From Porites lobata (lineage: Eukaryota; Cnidaria; Anthozoa; Scleractinia; Poritidae): DNA of 64,000 nt. A model generated the notes under the pieces. The model saw only the letters and a program-made list of their open reading frames with translations. It did no database searches and was not told where the DNA came from. Location of the stretch: assembly GCA_942486035.1 (NCBI GenBank), contig CALNXK010000015.1, forward strand, positions 2,305,001 through 2,369,000. Direction: 5' to 3'. The translations under genes were made by a program, and so were the position numbers. Below are positions 20,506-32,736 of the stretch, one piece after another. The number at the start of each line of letters is the position of its first letter. The stretch's first letter is position 1.

Positions 20506-21725
20506 CACCAAGGCCTGTGCTACTGGCATCAACACTTAGCACCGTTTCTTTGCTGTCATCAAAGTATGCTAACACCGGTGCACTAGCGATGACAGACTTC
20601 AGCTTATCAAAGCCTCTTAATGTGGTTTCTCCCACACGAATGCTACATCTTTCTTGGTAAGCTGTGAAATCTGCTCTTGTAGATTGGCTTTGTGTTCAAT
20701 GAACTTGTCAAGGTAATTGACAGTTCCTAGTATTCGAAGTACACCTTCTTTGTCAGAAGGAGGAGGAATCTCACTGATCGCGCGGATTTTATCAGGGTCA
20801 GGTTTCAATCCTTCGGCCGAGAACACATGTTCAACATAGCTCACTTCAGGAACTCCCCACTTTCTTTGGATTGAACTTCAATCCTACTTCTCTGCTTCTA
20901 TCCAGTACTCTTCTCAATTTCTGATCAGCATCGGTTTGATCTTTACCATGTATCACGAAATCATAAACTATAATCTCCACAGGAACTCCTTCAAAGAGTT
21001 TGTCCATCTCCCTTTGGTAGATTTCAGGGGCAGAAGAGATGCCAAAAGGGAGCCTTAAATCGATATCGACCCCAGGGGGTATTGAATGTTAAGAGCTTTG
21101 AGCTTTCATCATCCACTGGGAGCTGCCAGTATCCACTGCAAGCTTCAAGAGACATGAAACTCTTTGCACCCGATAATCGGTTGGCAACCTCCTCTACAGT
21201 AACCATTGGATAGTGTGGTCTCTTAAGAACTTTGTTTAGGTGCCTTGGGTCAATACAAATTCGAACATCATTCTTCAAAAGTGGAGTGTTCTGTTCTTTC
21301 ACTTTTCGTTTGTCAGTCACTAGCATAGATGAAACCCAAGGCGTGTGTTCCTCTTCTTTAACAATAATCCCATCTACTTCCATCTCTGTGAGCTTCTCTC
21401 GTGGTGGTTCAAGAAGTGCAATTGGAATTTTTCTGGGAGGATGTACCACTGGAGGAACTGAAGGATCAACTTCCAAATGTGCTTTGTTAGGTAGCTTGCC
21501 AGGTTTATCACTAAAACAATCTTTATAATCCTGCAACGCAGGATTGGTTTGGAAGAAACTTGGCATTTCTTGCTCCGGTTGTTTTGATGCTAGAGTAGTT
21601 ATCAGTTCAAGGTTCATAAACTCAAGGACTTCTAAGTCTAAACAAGCATCACAACCCAGCAATGGTATAAAATTTCCATCAACAACAAGATACAAGCTGG
21701 GTCTAGCAGACTCAGTGACGCTATA
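20506..21725 (-). pseudogene. Ty3/Gypsy pol fragment: protease end, reverse transcriptase, start of RNase H
   Basis: From 21695 down: a protease C-terminus (VVDGNFIPLLGCDACLDL), then the RT N-terminus (PPRKIPIALLEPPREKLTEM, VRICIDPRHLNKVLKRPHYP, FMSLEACSGYWQLPVDDESS). After a frameshift near 21060 come the fingers/palm remnants with VYDF where the catalytic box should be. 20844 to 20617 gives EHVFSAEGLKPDPDKIRAIS, and then RNase H begins (SVDASSTGLGA) up to the inversion breakpoint. Both the frameshifts and the altered catalytic region show it is dead. Confidence 0.88.
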
Positions 21726-21734
21726 ACATTAGCT

Positions 21735-22015
21735 TTTTTTTCCAAAGCTCGCTTCATCTTTAACCGAACAAAAAGGAAATGTAAATGTAACATAAACTGA
21801 TCTCGTTGATAACTGTTGATGTAAACAAGATGACAAAAGGACCTTTGCCACACATATTTAATCCACTGGGAAAGTTTTCAATGCCGGAATCCAATCATTT
21901 CAGAAGTGCTCCTTTACCAAGACCTCAATTAAAGAACTCATTTCTTTCTCAGGCTTGTAAGACCGAGAAAGTTTGTTTCTTGCCCTACGGTGATAAATCA
22001 CACTCCGAATTACTT
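21735..22015. repeat. Duplicated block a, left half (split by LINE D)
   Basis: It begins in a T run and TCATCTTTAACCGAACAAAA, then GGAAATGTAAATGTAACATA and GTAAGACCGAGAAAGTTTG. It matches 33430 to about 33690 nearly base for base. The right half resumes at 25685, after LINE D. Confidence 0.85.
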
Positions 22016-22130
22016 CAATCAATCAATCAATCATTTATTTTAACACGTTACGTCAAAGAGCTAAAAAAAATTCGTTCAAAATACGAACGTGTATAAATAA
22101 AATTTATAATAATTACAGCTATATAATATT

Positions 22131-22674
22131 ACACTCTTTTTTTTATAAGAATGTTGTTTTTCCAGCCCAGGCTGAATATTCTTATTTTTCTGCCGATTTT
22201 AGGCTGAAAATATTCTTGTATTATTCTTAAGTTATAGCATATGACATTTCCGTTTTAGAATTTATTGGGGTATCAATTACAAGTGTTCGGTATCTAGATC
22301 TGTATCGCGTTACATTGTGCACGTGCTCCATCGCTTTTCGTTGCAGTCAGTTTATGTCTTTTGTGCTGAATACTGTACATATGTATTACATGTACCGTTC
22401 ATCGAACTGTCATTAGCGTTGAACATTTTGCTATAGCTAGTGCAGGTTTTTTCGTTTTGTTGGCTAGTTTCGCCGTTCAGAGAAAGGAATAATTTTATAC
22501 GGTTAAGTTAAAAACATAAAATTGTATTGCATTTACAGATGTTTCAACACACAAAATTATATCTATCCTTTTCAAAATCTCAGCCTCGGCTTTATTCTTA
22601 AAATATTCTTAAAATTTGGCAAATTTCGGCCTCGATACTCTTATAAAATATATTCTTATAAAAAAAGAGAGTGT
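22131..22674. mobile_element. TIR element inside LINE D 3' region
   Basis: The left end ACACTCTTTTTTTTATAAGA is matched, reversed, by the right end (ACACTCTCTTTTTTTATAAG). The words ATAAGAATATT/AATATTCTTA recur internally. It is about 544 bp with no coding capacity. Being inside LINE D, it is younger than that insertion. Confidence 0.7.
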
Positions 22675-22838
22675 GTTCAATTTTAAAAACAACTCAATAA
22701 ATATATACATATAAAAAACCTTGTAAGAAAAACATAAAATATAAAAAGCTAAAACCGACTAAAAAGCCACATACTAAAAACGTGACTAGGAAAATTATAA
22801 TACTCGTTCTAAAAACAGTTAAAAGCTACAATCGTGCA

Positions 22839-25684
22839 CTATAAGACACGTTCTAAAAAGCTACAGTCGTACAATTTACTTCTGAAGTCATTAGCACCTC
22901 TTGAACGACGCACTTGAGAAGGCAAACTTTTCCATAACTTAGTTAATGAATAAGTGAAAAAATTATTCTTAAATTCAAAATTAAAGTTGGGTAATTCCAA
23001 ATTCAAGCCCTCGCCTCTTAGCCTATACGGTGTATGCCTGTATTTAAAAAGGCTTCCAATATAAGTAGGTCCCGTATCATTTAAGCATTCAAAAAGAAGT
23101 ATGAACGCCTGGTGTAAGCGCCTACAATATAAGGATTTCATGCTAGCCGTAGTGAGCAGTTCGTCGAATGAGATTGACTTGTTGTGCCCGATTAATGTTC
23201 TCAAAATATAACAGTTCCCATCTTCGAGACGGTTGCGTTGACCCGTACCTATGCCTACAAACAAAGGACTGCAGTATTCGAGATGAGGTAATATAAATGC
23301 TTTATAAAGTTTTATCATTGCATCATGAGGAAGAAAACGCCTTATTCTTCTCAGTGCAGAGGCCTTCGCGTAGGCTTTCTTTAGTTGATCTGATATGTGT
23401 TCTTTATAGGATAGGTCCTTGTCTAGAGTAACTCCGAGAATCTTAATAGATCGGAGAAATTCTATTCTAGCATTACTAAGAAATAAAAAATAATGATAGG
23501 CACAGGGTCCGACAGATAATGCTTGAGTCTTAGTACTGTTCACTGTTAAATGGTTAGACTCAAACCACGATGAAAGAGTCTGAAGATCTTTGTTGAAGGA
23601 AAATTCCAGAATGGTGGAAGATACATCAGACAAATAGGCAGTCGTGTCATCAGCGTACAGCCGCAATGAGACATTAGGAACACTGAAATTCAAGTCATTA
23701 ATGAATATGTTGAACAGCAACGGCCCCAATAGTGAACCTTGAGGAACGCCAGATTTAACTGTTTTGAAGTTAGAGCATACGCCTTCTAATCTGACACATT
23801 GTTGACGACCTAGCAGGTAGATGGACATCGGTTCCAAGGCATGTGGAGAAAAGCCATAGGCCTTCAACTTCGCGAGCAGAAGGCTGTGGTTTATGGCATC
23901 AAACGCTTTGCTCAAGTCCACAGCGACCGCCGCTACAGCTTCCTTGTTATCAATACTGTTCCTCCAATCTTCCATCATTTTTAGCAGTGCAGTGCAGCAA
24001 GAGTGAGTTTTCATAAATCCAGATAAGTTTGAGGACAAAACGCTATGAAATGCATTCCAAGTTTGGTCGTAAATGACTTTCTCAAATACCTTCGATAGCG
24101 AAGTTAATATTGAGACAAGGCGGTAGTTTGCTTTGTCTGTGTCAATCCCCCGTTTAAAGACAGGAGTAAGGCGCGCTTGCTTCCTTTCAGACGGCAATGA
24201 GCGATTCAGAATACAGAAGTTGATCAACTTAGTCACCTCTTCGGCAAGAACTGGGGATCCCAAACGCAAGATTCGTGGTGAAATGCCGTCTACCCCAACT
24301 GCCTTTCTCGGATTAAGGTGGTCTAAGATGTTACGGATATATGAAGTACTGACTGGGGAGTAATTAAACTCACTTGAGAAACGTAGATTGCTTATCGCCT
24401 TGATACTAGGATGGTCAGTGTAGTCAGTGTCAGATCTATGCTCTAACTGAATAATATTGGCAAAGTAATCACTAAAGACTTTGGCCACACACCCAGGGTC
24501 GGAAACAACACTACTGCCCTCAACGAGGATGACGCCTTGTATGTTTTTACCAGAACTAGTTGGCAAAAGGGGCTTCATTTTTCTCCAAAATTCGCCCGGA
24601 TGTCTAGCACTCAAGGAAGCGTCACAGCAGAACCTTTTCAAGGCGTTGCGCTTTAGCGACGTAACCTTCTTACGTTGCCGCTTATAGTCATCCCAAGAAG
24701 TAGATGTAAAATTCCGCTTGTGGCGCTTGAATAATTTGTTTCGGTGCAAAATTTCACGCAGCAAATCAGGTGATATCCATGGCAACTGGTCGCCCCGAAT
24801 CCACTTTTTCTTTAGGGGCAAGTGCTGGTCAAGAACATCTTTGAAAAGTGTTCGCCAATGAGCCCATACGTCATCGGCATTGTCGAATGTGTAGGCCGAA
24901 GACCATGGGACCCTTTTTAAGTCAGTCAAAAAGTCAGGCAAGTTAAAATTCTTCATACTCCTAAACTCGATCAAGCGCGGCTTTGGCCTTGAATTCTTAT
25001 TTTTTCGCACTGTAAAGATTAAGTCGTGATCGCTCAGTCCAAGGTATAAAGAACCACTTGTAGCATAACATTCCGCGTGACTAGTTAAATAAACATCGAT
25101 GAGACTTTTAGATGTTTTAGTTACTCTTGTCGGATTATCGATTCGGTTTGAGAGACAGAATCGATTACAAAGGTCAACCAGCCCTGTGTCAGGAAAACGG
25201 CTTTCATGTCTATTCTCATGCATGTCCATATTGAAGTCTCCGAATAAAAGCAGCTCCTTTCTGGTATTATACATATTTTCGGTAGCTGTTGATAGGGAGG
25301 CGAAAAAATCAGATTCCTTGCACTTAGTTGGACCTCTATAACAAGCATACACTATAAAGCGACTGTTATTAGAGTCCTTGACATCCAAACAAATGGATTC
25401 AATATCGCTACTTTCTAGTTTTAAGCGTCGATACGCCGAGAGGTCATTCCTGATATAGGCAAGCAGACCTCCAGCCCCCTTCTTACGATCTTTGCGAATA
25501 GTGCCAAATCCTGGGTGTGAAACCAAGTGCGATGAGACAGTACTGTTGATCTTTGTTTCGGCTAGAAACAGAATATCAAACATATTTCTATTTAGCAACT
25601 CTTTGACCTCATCGATTTTTTTAACTACGCTGTTAATGTTTAAGTAACCGATCTTGATATTGAACTTATAGTAGCCACTTATGT
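22839..25684 (-). CDS. LINE D ORF2-like protein: AP endonuclease + reverse transcriptase
   Basis: One open frame of at least 919 residues from an internal Met at 25598, and open upstream to the 5' edge (KFNIKIGYLNINSVVKK), so the true start is lost by truncation. The N-terminal APE-type endonuclease shows LFLAETKINS (metal-binding Glu), GDFNMD and a LGLSDHDLI terminal His motif. The linker WISPDLLREILHRNKLFKRH follows. RT blocks are NPRKAVGVDGISPRILR, VAVDLSKAFDAINHSLLLAK, SGVPQGSLLGPLLFNIFIND and catalytic RLYADDTTAYL. The C-terminus ends in the usual FTYSLTKLWKSLPSQVRRSR block. No internal stop: the youngest retroelement here. Activity is doubtful because the 5' end is missing. Confidence 0.93.
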
Positions 25685-26110
25685 ACGAACGAAACTGTCA
25701 ACAACCATAAAAAGACACGCAGTGAAAACATTTAGAAAAAATTGGGAGTTTATGTAAGCATTCTATCAGACATACGCGATGGTATCCCCGCACAGTGGTG
25801 TAGGTTGCGCATGTTGTTTTCACCGAGACCATTCGAAAATCTATCGAAATTTTTAGTATAGCATGACAACACTAAAACCTGACCTTCGCATTATGTTGCT
25901 TTCTTGAGAAAAAAAAAATGGTACAGAGAATTTTCGAAAAATTGTTTTGAACGAGTTCTACGACTTACCAGAACTTACCCAAAAATCCTTAATCTTAAAG
26001 ACGCGAGTTATTATTTCTATTAAACGGCGAACTGCAATTGCGTGTAAATTATTTTGCAAAGGTAACTTGAGCTCTCACTGTCTGAGTAAATGACATCATT
26101 GCGGTTAATT
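25685..26110. repeat. Duplicated block a, right half
   Basis: It starts ACGAACGAAACTGTCAACAA and runs through ACATACGCGATGGTATCC, TAGTATAGCATGACAACA and CGACTTACCAGAACTTACC. All of these recur in the same order at about 33700-34150. Confidence 0.85.
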
Positions 26111-26509
26111 GGACATACAACATACATGTTTGATCAGTAAGGGAGTGAGCAGGGGGTAAGCGAAACCAACCCAGTGTAGCAATTTAACTGGGTTAGGCTA
26201 AGTACTGTACCAATTTTGTTGGTAACACATAAAGAAATGTACAGTATATATTGGTTGTCTTTACACTAGGCTGTTAAGTAAGACTTAGGAGTTGAAATTC
26301 GTGTGTGAAGGCCTAAGTAAAATCTCAAGTAACTTTACTTTCCATCTCATTAAAGTCGGAACGTTGAAACTATTTAAGAAAGTTTCAAGTGACTTGAAAA
26401 CCGTCCTTATGACCGACTTAGCTTACTCGCTGTTTCTTGAGCTTTGAGAAACGCGAAACATGTCAATCAATCTTAGTTATGTTTCGTTGGAAAATAGCTT
26501 TAAGTTAAC

Positions 26510-26925
26510 CTGGGGTGCGTTCGATTCGAAAATCTGGATTTAGATTTTTAAATCCGGATTTCGGATCTGCAATCGAACGCGAAATCCGAAAACGGATTTC
26601 AACGCTGAGATATCTGTTTTGGGATTTTCATTTTTACCGTTCGATTGGGAAAGCAGCAAAAGGATTTGAAAAACTGTCTTTAAGAACAGCGGTCTTGCAA
26701 GCGCACGCATAATTAGCAAAAGAAGACCGCTGTACACAAGAACAATTTTGCAAATCCTTTTTCGGATTTCCCAATCGAACGGTAAAAAGAAAATCCATGA
26801 AATCCGGATTTGGATTTCTTAATTGGAACGGATTTCTCGGAGGTGAAATCCGTTATCGGATTTCGCGTTCGATAAGGGGATTGCAATTCCGAAATCCGGA
26901 TTTCCCAATCAAACGCGACCCTGAA
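26510..26925. mobile_element. GGATTT-rich long-TIR MITE
   Basis: The ends GGGGTGCGTTCGATT and (reversed) GGGTCGCGTTTGATT pair up, and pairing extends inward through CGGATTT/AAATCCG words and ACCGTTCGATTGGGAAA versus its complement. Length is about 415 bp, foldback-like, with no gene. It resembles the GGATTC element at 7577 in style but not in its ends. Confidence 0.8.
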
Positions 26926-27806
26926 GTAAAAAAATAATCGGTTGTCCCTGAAGCTTTATTTTACTTGAAGTAATTAAAATTTACTTGTCTTGAAATATTT
27001 CTTAGCTCACTTAGGCTCTAGTGTAAAGACTACCACTGTTACCTAAGAGGTCCGCTAAGATGATTGACGGCAGCGATAAACGCAAACGGCAGTTGGCTTC
27101 TGCCATTCAGAATTCGAGTGTTTTTGACTAGCCTTAACAAAAGGTTACAGTTTCAGTCTTCCGATCGAAAGTCAAAACGGCTCTTGTTCCAACACTGTTG
27201 CTTTGCGCAGTTTCACGTGATGGAAAGTCAAAACGTGTGTTATCAGCAGGTTCAAGTGATAGAAAGGTACAAACGTAAATGAAACGCGCGTGATCAGATT
27301 GCGTTTTATGCATTCCATTTATTCTTAGTGGCAACCTGCAGGTTAGGTTTGCAGCTCCTCTTGTCTCCCGCAGTTAATACACAAAGCCATTTTTCACTCA
27401 CTGTGATTTTCTAGCTATTCGTCTTTCGTGCTAATAATTCTTCATTAAATTTGGTTACCGTGACTCTTTGGTCTTTTCACTTATTCAAGTTATCCATAAA
27501 ATTCAAAGACAGCGATTAAAATTTCGAACTTTCGTAATAGGCTGGTCGTACTGATGTTAGTAAATACTTCGTTGAAAAAAAAATTGCTTTTTTACCCACG
27601 AGGCACTTAAGAGTTCATATGAACTCGTTTAAACGTGTCCGTGCGTTCCAGATCGAATTGGAATTTGAAAGTGTTGTTTTTTGAGGAGAGGGGAAAACCG
27701 GAGTACCCGGAGGAAACCCTCTCGGAGCAAGGGAGAAAACCAACAACAACCTCAACCCACACATGGCGTTTTCTTAACTGCATTTCGTCCAATGTTCATG
27801 GTACAT

Positions 27807-28233
27807 ACCCGGGGGGGATACTCCCTTATAGAAGCCATATAGGCATGTGCCGCCCCATCGGGTAGCGTTTTTGCGCCGTTTTGGTCTGAAAACAGGTATA
27901 CACTTTGCACTTTTCGTCTGGAACCGGATATGGTTTTCGAGCGAACTACGGAGTATATGAACGCGTTTAACGTTTAAATTTCAAACGAGTAAGAAAGAAA
28001 GATAAATATGTGAATTCGAAATAGATTTGAATAATTTTTTGGTTTGCGCTCTAATCTAAGTAAGGATAACATAATTTCTGCCTCAAAGTCAGGTCTGAAA
28101 GCGGGTATGGATTTTAAAGGTCAAGTCTAAAAACGGTCTGGAAAATTAGATGTCTTGGTCTGAAATCGGGTCAGGATTGGAAGAACCGGGCGGCACACCC
28201 CCACCAAGAATTCCCAGGAGTACCCCCCCGAGA
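27807..28233. mobile_element. TIR element with 7-bp target-site duplication
   Basis: The left end ACCCGGGGGGGATACTCCC pairs with the right end (reversed TCTCGGGGGGGTACTCCTGG). It is flanked on both sides by GGTACAT (27800-27806 and 28234-28240), a clear duplication. The interior contains GTGCCGCCC and paired GGTCTGAAA-type words. It is non-coding, about 427 bp. Confidence 0.82.
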
Positions 28234-28669
28234 GGTACATAGTTTGCACTACAACGCCATAAATTAGTTTCAGACGAAATAAAGGTCAGACACTATTGTA
28301 TTGTGCTAATTATCAGGTCTGGCTCACCCATTCTTGTGTTTCCCTTTCAACGCCGTCAACACGAGCTGCCATCCTGAAAAGACTTAGTTTATGAAAGCTT
28401 AGAAGCCGTTTTTCTGTCTTCCCTCGTCCCACCGTATTTAGACTGGGGCCTTTTGATTTACCCTTTATGATGTCACTACAGGCTTAGCCTTGTGCACTGT
28501 TTATATTAAGTGCAACCATGTTTTCCTGAATGCAATATTAGCATAATATCGTTCTGTCCGGGGTAGACAAGTCGTTTCGCCAGATATTATTGTAAGAGAA
28601 ATTCTCCTCGTAAACAGTTACGGATAAAAGTAACTCAAAAGGTTCTTAGTGACAGTTGTGACCTCTGTG

Positions 28670-28810
28670 TTGAGGATTGGTAAAATGTTCCAGCGATACG
28701 GTTTCTCCGAAATGTCAAAGTGACATCGTTGCCACTTCCGAGCAGTTTTGGAAGGGGGACAGAGAGTTGAATTTAGCTAGCTCAGTGCTCGATAACGCTA
28801 GGGTAATACC
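28670..28810. repeat. Duplicated block c, copy 1
   Basis: Contains GTTTCTCCGAAATG, CACTTCCGAGCAGTTTTGGA and TAGCTCAGTGCTCGATAACG. It matches 35805-35955 with moderate divergence. Confidence 0.6.
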
Positions 28811-28904
28811 TTTTCTTTTCCGAGTCACTTTGACTCTAAATGAAACACTGACTGTTAAATGGAAATTTTGACACAATACAACCTGATTTCAAGAGGAAAT
28901 GATA

Positions 28905-29206
28905 AATGTTGTCATACTACTACATGAGAAATTTGTGCAATTTGATTGGCTTAGAGCAGCGGTATTTTAGCTTAATTTGAAATACCTACATGTGAAAATT
29001 ACAAACCTTCTAAGGGTAGTAGTATAAACAATTAATAGCGTGATTTGAACGTGATATTTGGCATGAATACCACTTGTGATATTTCAAAATTGTCTCAAAT
29101 TTCATTCGCCTAACGGCTCGTGAAATTACGTATAACAATTTCGAAATATCACTCGTGGTATTTATGCCAAATATCAATACAAATCATGCTATCACGTATT
29201 CAAATT
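28905..29206. mobile_element. Palindromic MITE
   Basis: Strong inverted pairing: GTGATATTTGGCATGAATAC and GTGATATTTCAAAATTG on the left against CAATTTCGAAATATCAC and GGTATTTATGCCAAATATC on the right. An outer part has the paired words CATACTACTACATG and GGGTAGTAGTA. It is non-coding. Confidence 0.75.
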
Positions 29207-29289
29207 TACACGACCTTTGCAGATAAGTACAGGGCGGTATAATCATAAACACACATAGAAGATTCCAAGAAATTTTACCCGTAACTGAG

Positions 29290-29560
29290 GATAATGTCCC
29301 TAATGTTAAGCGGTTTCTTCTTACAATGCTTAGATGAACACCGTTTGTTTGATGCAAAGTGTTTGTTTTGTTAAACCCGGAGTACTCACCGTAACTATTC
29401 CTCAGTCGCTTTATACAACAAATATCACTGCATACCGCTGCAGAACTGAAAGATCACCCAATTTAATTATCCGTACAAGCTTTGCGAAGAGTGCATCCCT
29501 AAATTACAACTGTCACTGTTTAATCATGCACTTGTGGTGTCTTTGGAGTTGATTTACAGG
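29290..29560. repeat. Duplicated block d, copy 1
   Basis: GGAGTACTCACCGTAACTAT, TTCCTCAGTCGC, CCGTACAAGCTTTGCGAAGA and GTGTCTTTGGAGTTGATTTA recur in order at 36280-36510. On the minus strand the conserved CGGTGAGTACT would make a good splice donor. The open frames are not conserved between copies, so I treat the block as non-coding. Confidence 0.75.
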
Positions 29561-30639
29561 TACGTATTTTATTTCAAGAAAGGTTGTCGGATAAAGTGCA
29601 CTCGACAACCCCGGAAGGTATTTTGGGTGGTTTTGAGTTCACTGTTTTTCAAGCAAATTAGAGCGAATGGCAGGAGAGGCCAAGGACACATGTTCGCGAG
29701 TGCTAAGGGAAAGTAACAAATAGTAGGTTCGACAGCCACAGTGTCAGGAACAGTGTATTGAGCATATCCGATATTACCTTTCTGGATTGTCGCGGCACAT
29801 TTTTTCCGACAACCTTTCTCGAAATGGCTGAAAAGGTACATTTATAATCAGAGGGGAAGGGGGGGGGGGAGGGGGGTGTGAGGGTGAAGTTGTCTCTGTA
29901 TAGAAATTTGACTGACTCCAAATAAGTGTCATTTTTAGTGGCAGCTGAGTTATGAATACACAACTGTTTATCGTTTTTTTCAATTTTTTCCATTTCTATC
30001 TGAGCAATGTTTAGGTTTTCAGGACAAGAGTGTTTAAGCACTGCACCTTGGTTTATTTCAGGGGCAGAAATTTCTATACGGCTCGACAAAGACTTAAAAT
30101 TTGTAGATGACGACTCACTCATCTCGGATTTTCTCGATTTTTTACATGAACTTCGTTGCGATTTCTGGAATTTGGGTTTTCCACAGTTCACTCCCCAGGA
30201 CTGGCTGTTATTCTCAAGAAAGGACCCCTAAAATGTTCGGTTTCAAATTGTATGGTAACGGAAAAAAGTAGCAGAAAATCTCACGTTTTCGTACACCTTT
30301 TTACAGCATCTAAGATTTTTGGGAATATGATCAGAAAGGCCCCATAGAATATATTATTCGAAATGGCTGAAGTTACTCGGTAGGATAACCAAACATATCA
30401 CATAGAATTCCATGACCCTGCTCAAAATGCACTTGTCAAGCTTTACCAGCACTGAAAATAGCTTGGAACAAGAGTTTAGAGCATTTGAGAGAAAGCTGTG
30501 GCTTCAGAATAGCATATGTACGAGTATACACACACTTTTATTTTACTTGTGTGAAGTCCATAAGTTCAATTGACTTTCTAGGGTCCCACGACCTACGAAT
30601 GATTCTTCAATTTTATTCAGTATTGCTAGATTTGCTGCG

Positions 30640-31655
30640 CTTGGTAAGGCTAGAATAATATACTCTGTTTTTAGTTACCCTCGTCTTTAAACGAACCAAA
30701 GATTATCAATCCAGACGTACTGTACATACTGGTGTACAAGATGCTACTATGTGATGAATATATAAATACATAGAAATGTCTTCCAAGAACCCAAATTTTC
30801 GATGGCGACTCATGATGAATATGTAATCCACTTGAACAGTGGTTCTCTTTTTTTTTCTCTAGTTAAATGTCTTCCAAGAACCTAAACTTTTTTCTTGTTT
30901 TGCAGCACTAAGTGTTATATTTAGAGGTAAGAACCATATGTGTAATCATTTCTGTGGTTTATGCTTCTGTACTGGGTGAACAAAACAGGATTTGATTTCA
31001 GATGCAGTTGTTAAGTGTTTTATATCCTTTGACCTCTGTTTATTACGGCTGAATAAAGATTTTAGTTTTTTGGTTTTCTCCGAAATGGCTGTATCTGAAT
31101 AACTACATGCATGCATGCAAGTTTCTTTGTCCGTGAATGTGATTATTTCCTGCCATGTCAGTATGACTCTGGGCCCAGCTCTATAGTGTGGTTTGCAGGA
31201 TTTTTTGAACTAGAGCGCGATGTCTTGTTGTTCCTTCGAACAAAACGCCAACACAGCGGTTATAATCAACTTTAAGAAATTCAGTTGACTTATAAGTAGT
31301 TCTACCAAGAACACACTCGATTTACTATGTAACTGCTGAGATGTTCAGTCTCCCGCATAAACATTTCCGTAAAGCAGAGATTCTTCAATTAAGCTAGGCG
31401 GATTTCAGCGGTAAGCTTCAGAAAGGTACAACTTAAAGCCATAACTGTTCATAATCGTTTATTCGATCTGTTTTCGCTGGAGTCGATCAACAACCGACTT
31501 CACATTTCTAATAAGAATCTTTTTACATATACTAACGCGCTTCCGTCCAGTCGGCAAAAATTCCTGCAAACTCAAATACGTCCAGCGTCACCGCCCTGAT
31601 AGAATGATGCCTATTTTGTTTTTTCGCTCGAGTACCAAAAACTAGTATGCATTTG
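30640..31655. repeat. Duplicated block b, copy 1
   Basis: It starts GCGCTTGGTAAGGCT, followed by TCGTCTTTAAACGAACCAAA, TAGTTCTACCAAGAACACAC, GAGTCGATCAACAACCGACT and CGTCCAGCGTCACCGCC. The same words recur in the same order at 34940-35790. There is no conserved frame. Confidence 0.82.
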
Positions 31656-31821
31656 AGCTTATTAGGCTGCCCATGTTTTTCGCGTAAAAAGTTAAAATAA
31701 GTGAACGATTTTGTTTGAACAAGTAAATGTACTTACCGTAGCAAATCGTGCTCTTAACAGGGGCCAAAAACTCCTCTACAACAAATACGCAAATTGTAAC
31801 AATTCCTTTCACTGCAGAACT

Positions 31822-32111
31822 CTAGCAATACCAGAGGACCAAATAATCTCCACGAGGCATTTTACGTTGGTCTCCTTTTTGTGTCGTCACGCAATGCTCC
31901 TTGCCACAAGCGGCGACTGAGAACCGAACCACATTCATTTCCCTATATTTAGCCAATCCGATGTCTGCTTCCGTGATGTGCGCAAAGTTCACGGTACGAT
32001 GGTGACTCCTCCAATTATAGCCTTTCTTATGTGGGTGTCCCACGTGGGACTGACAAAGCAAATCAAAACAACAATCCCCATTAGGAAGCTTTAGATCGAG
32101 GACACGAACGA
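31822..32111 (-). CDS. Unassigned open segment, possible exon
   Basis: A minus-strand open segment of about 96 codons after a possible acceptor GCGTCACAG at 32112: IVRVLDLKLPNGDCCFDLLC, SHVGHPHKKGYNWRSHHRTV, NFAHITEADIGLAKYREMNV. It reads like real protein (mixed composition, paired Cys) but matches no family I know, and I could not find a phase-compatible partner exon. It could be chance or a transposon remnant. Confidence 0.25.
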
Positions 32112-32520
32112 TCTGTGACGCGGCCAGAATTAATTTTTTACGTTCCCTCTTCACCTAATTCCCCTTTGGCGTTCCTTCTCTTAGTAACATCTTCTCCCGG
32201 AAATCTAAACTGACATTTTTCAATAATAGCGTCATCCGATTAACGGTATTAACTAAGAATTTCCGGGCCTCTGCAGTTCCGCAGGTTAGTCGGAAGAACA
32301 GTTGGGTTCAGCAGGTTCAGTAACGCCAAATTTTTGCGAAACAGTCGAAAAGAAACGAGGGCCATACGATGCAACAATATAGGCCCTACTGGCATATGAA
32401 GGTGGCTCGATACAGTTTTTCAGGGTCAATACCTCCCAACTACGTCTGCATAAACCCAAACATTTGGAAAAATTGCCACCACAGTTGTATTAAATTAAGA
32501 AAATGAAGCCATTACCTATT

Positions 32521-32736
32521 TCACTTGCAGGAACATTTCTCGCTGGGAACTGTTCTTACAAAATCGTTCACGGGAGCTTTTTCCTCTAATAGTCGCTTCG
32601 ATGTTCGTGAAGTTAAAACGGAATCTGTAAGAGCGTTCTCGATATTTTGGGATAAAGTTTTATCGTTAAAATACGGTAAAAAAGGAAAACCTTGATGTTT
32701 GGGAGTTATCTGTAGAAAACGAAGCGCTTTTGACAT
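32521..32736 (-). CDS. Unassigned small open frame
   Basis: 71 codons from ATG to TGA: MSKALRFLQITPKHQGFPFL ... PSEKCSCK. The frame ends at a possible donor AA|GTGAAA. No domain, signal peptide or membrane segment is visible and the family is unknown. It might be a first exon of a small gene or chance. Confidence 0.22.
   Translation of the reverse strand: MSKALRFLQITPKHQGFPFLPYFNDKTLSQNIENALTDSVLTSRTSKRLLEEKAPVNDFVRTVPSEKCSCK

Larger units (their letters stand above)
22016..25684 (-). mobile_element. LINE D, nearly full-length CR1/Jockey-group element
   Basis: The element extends from the truncated 5' edge at about 25684 to a short (TCAA)n tail at about 22016-22033, with an AT-rich 3' untranslated region that itself hosts a TIR element. 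Both outer edges are set by comparison with the uninterrupted paralogue at 33430 to 34150, which makes this boundary call stronger than usual. Confidence 0.85.

Noticed and set aside
27680..27760. GGAGTACCCGGAGGAAACCC word as a gene fragment
   Set aside because: Looks like part of a dispersed repeat; no boundaries or coding sense could be established.
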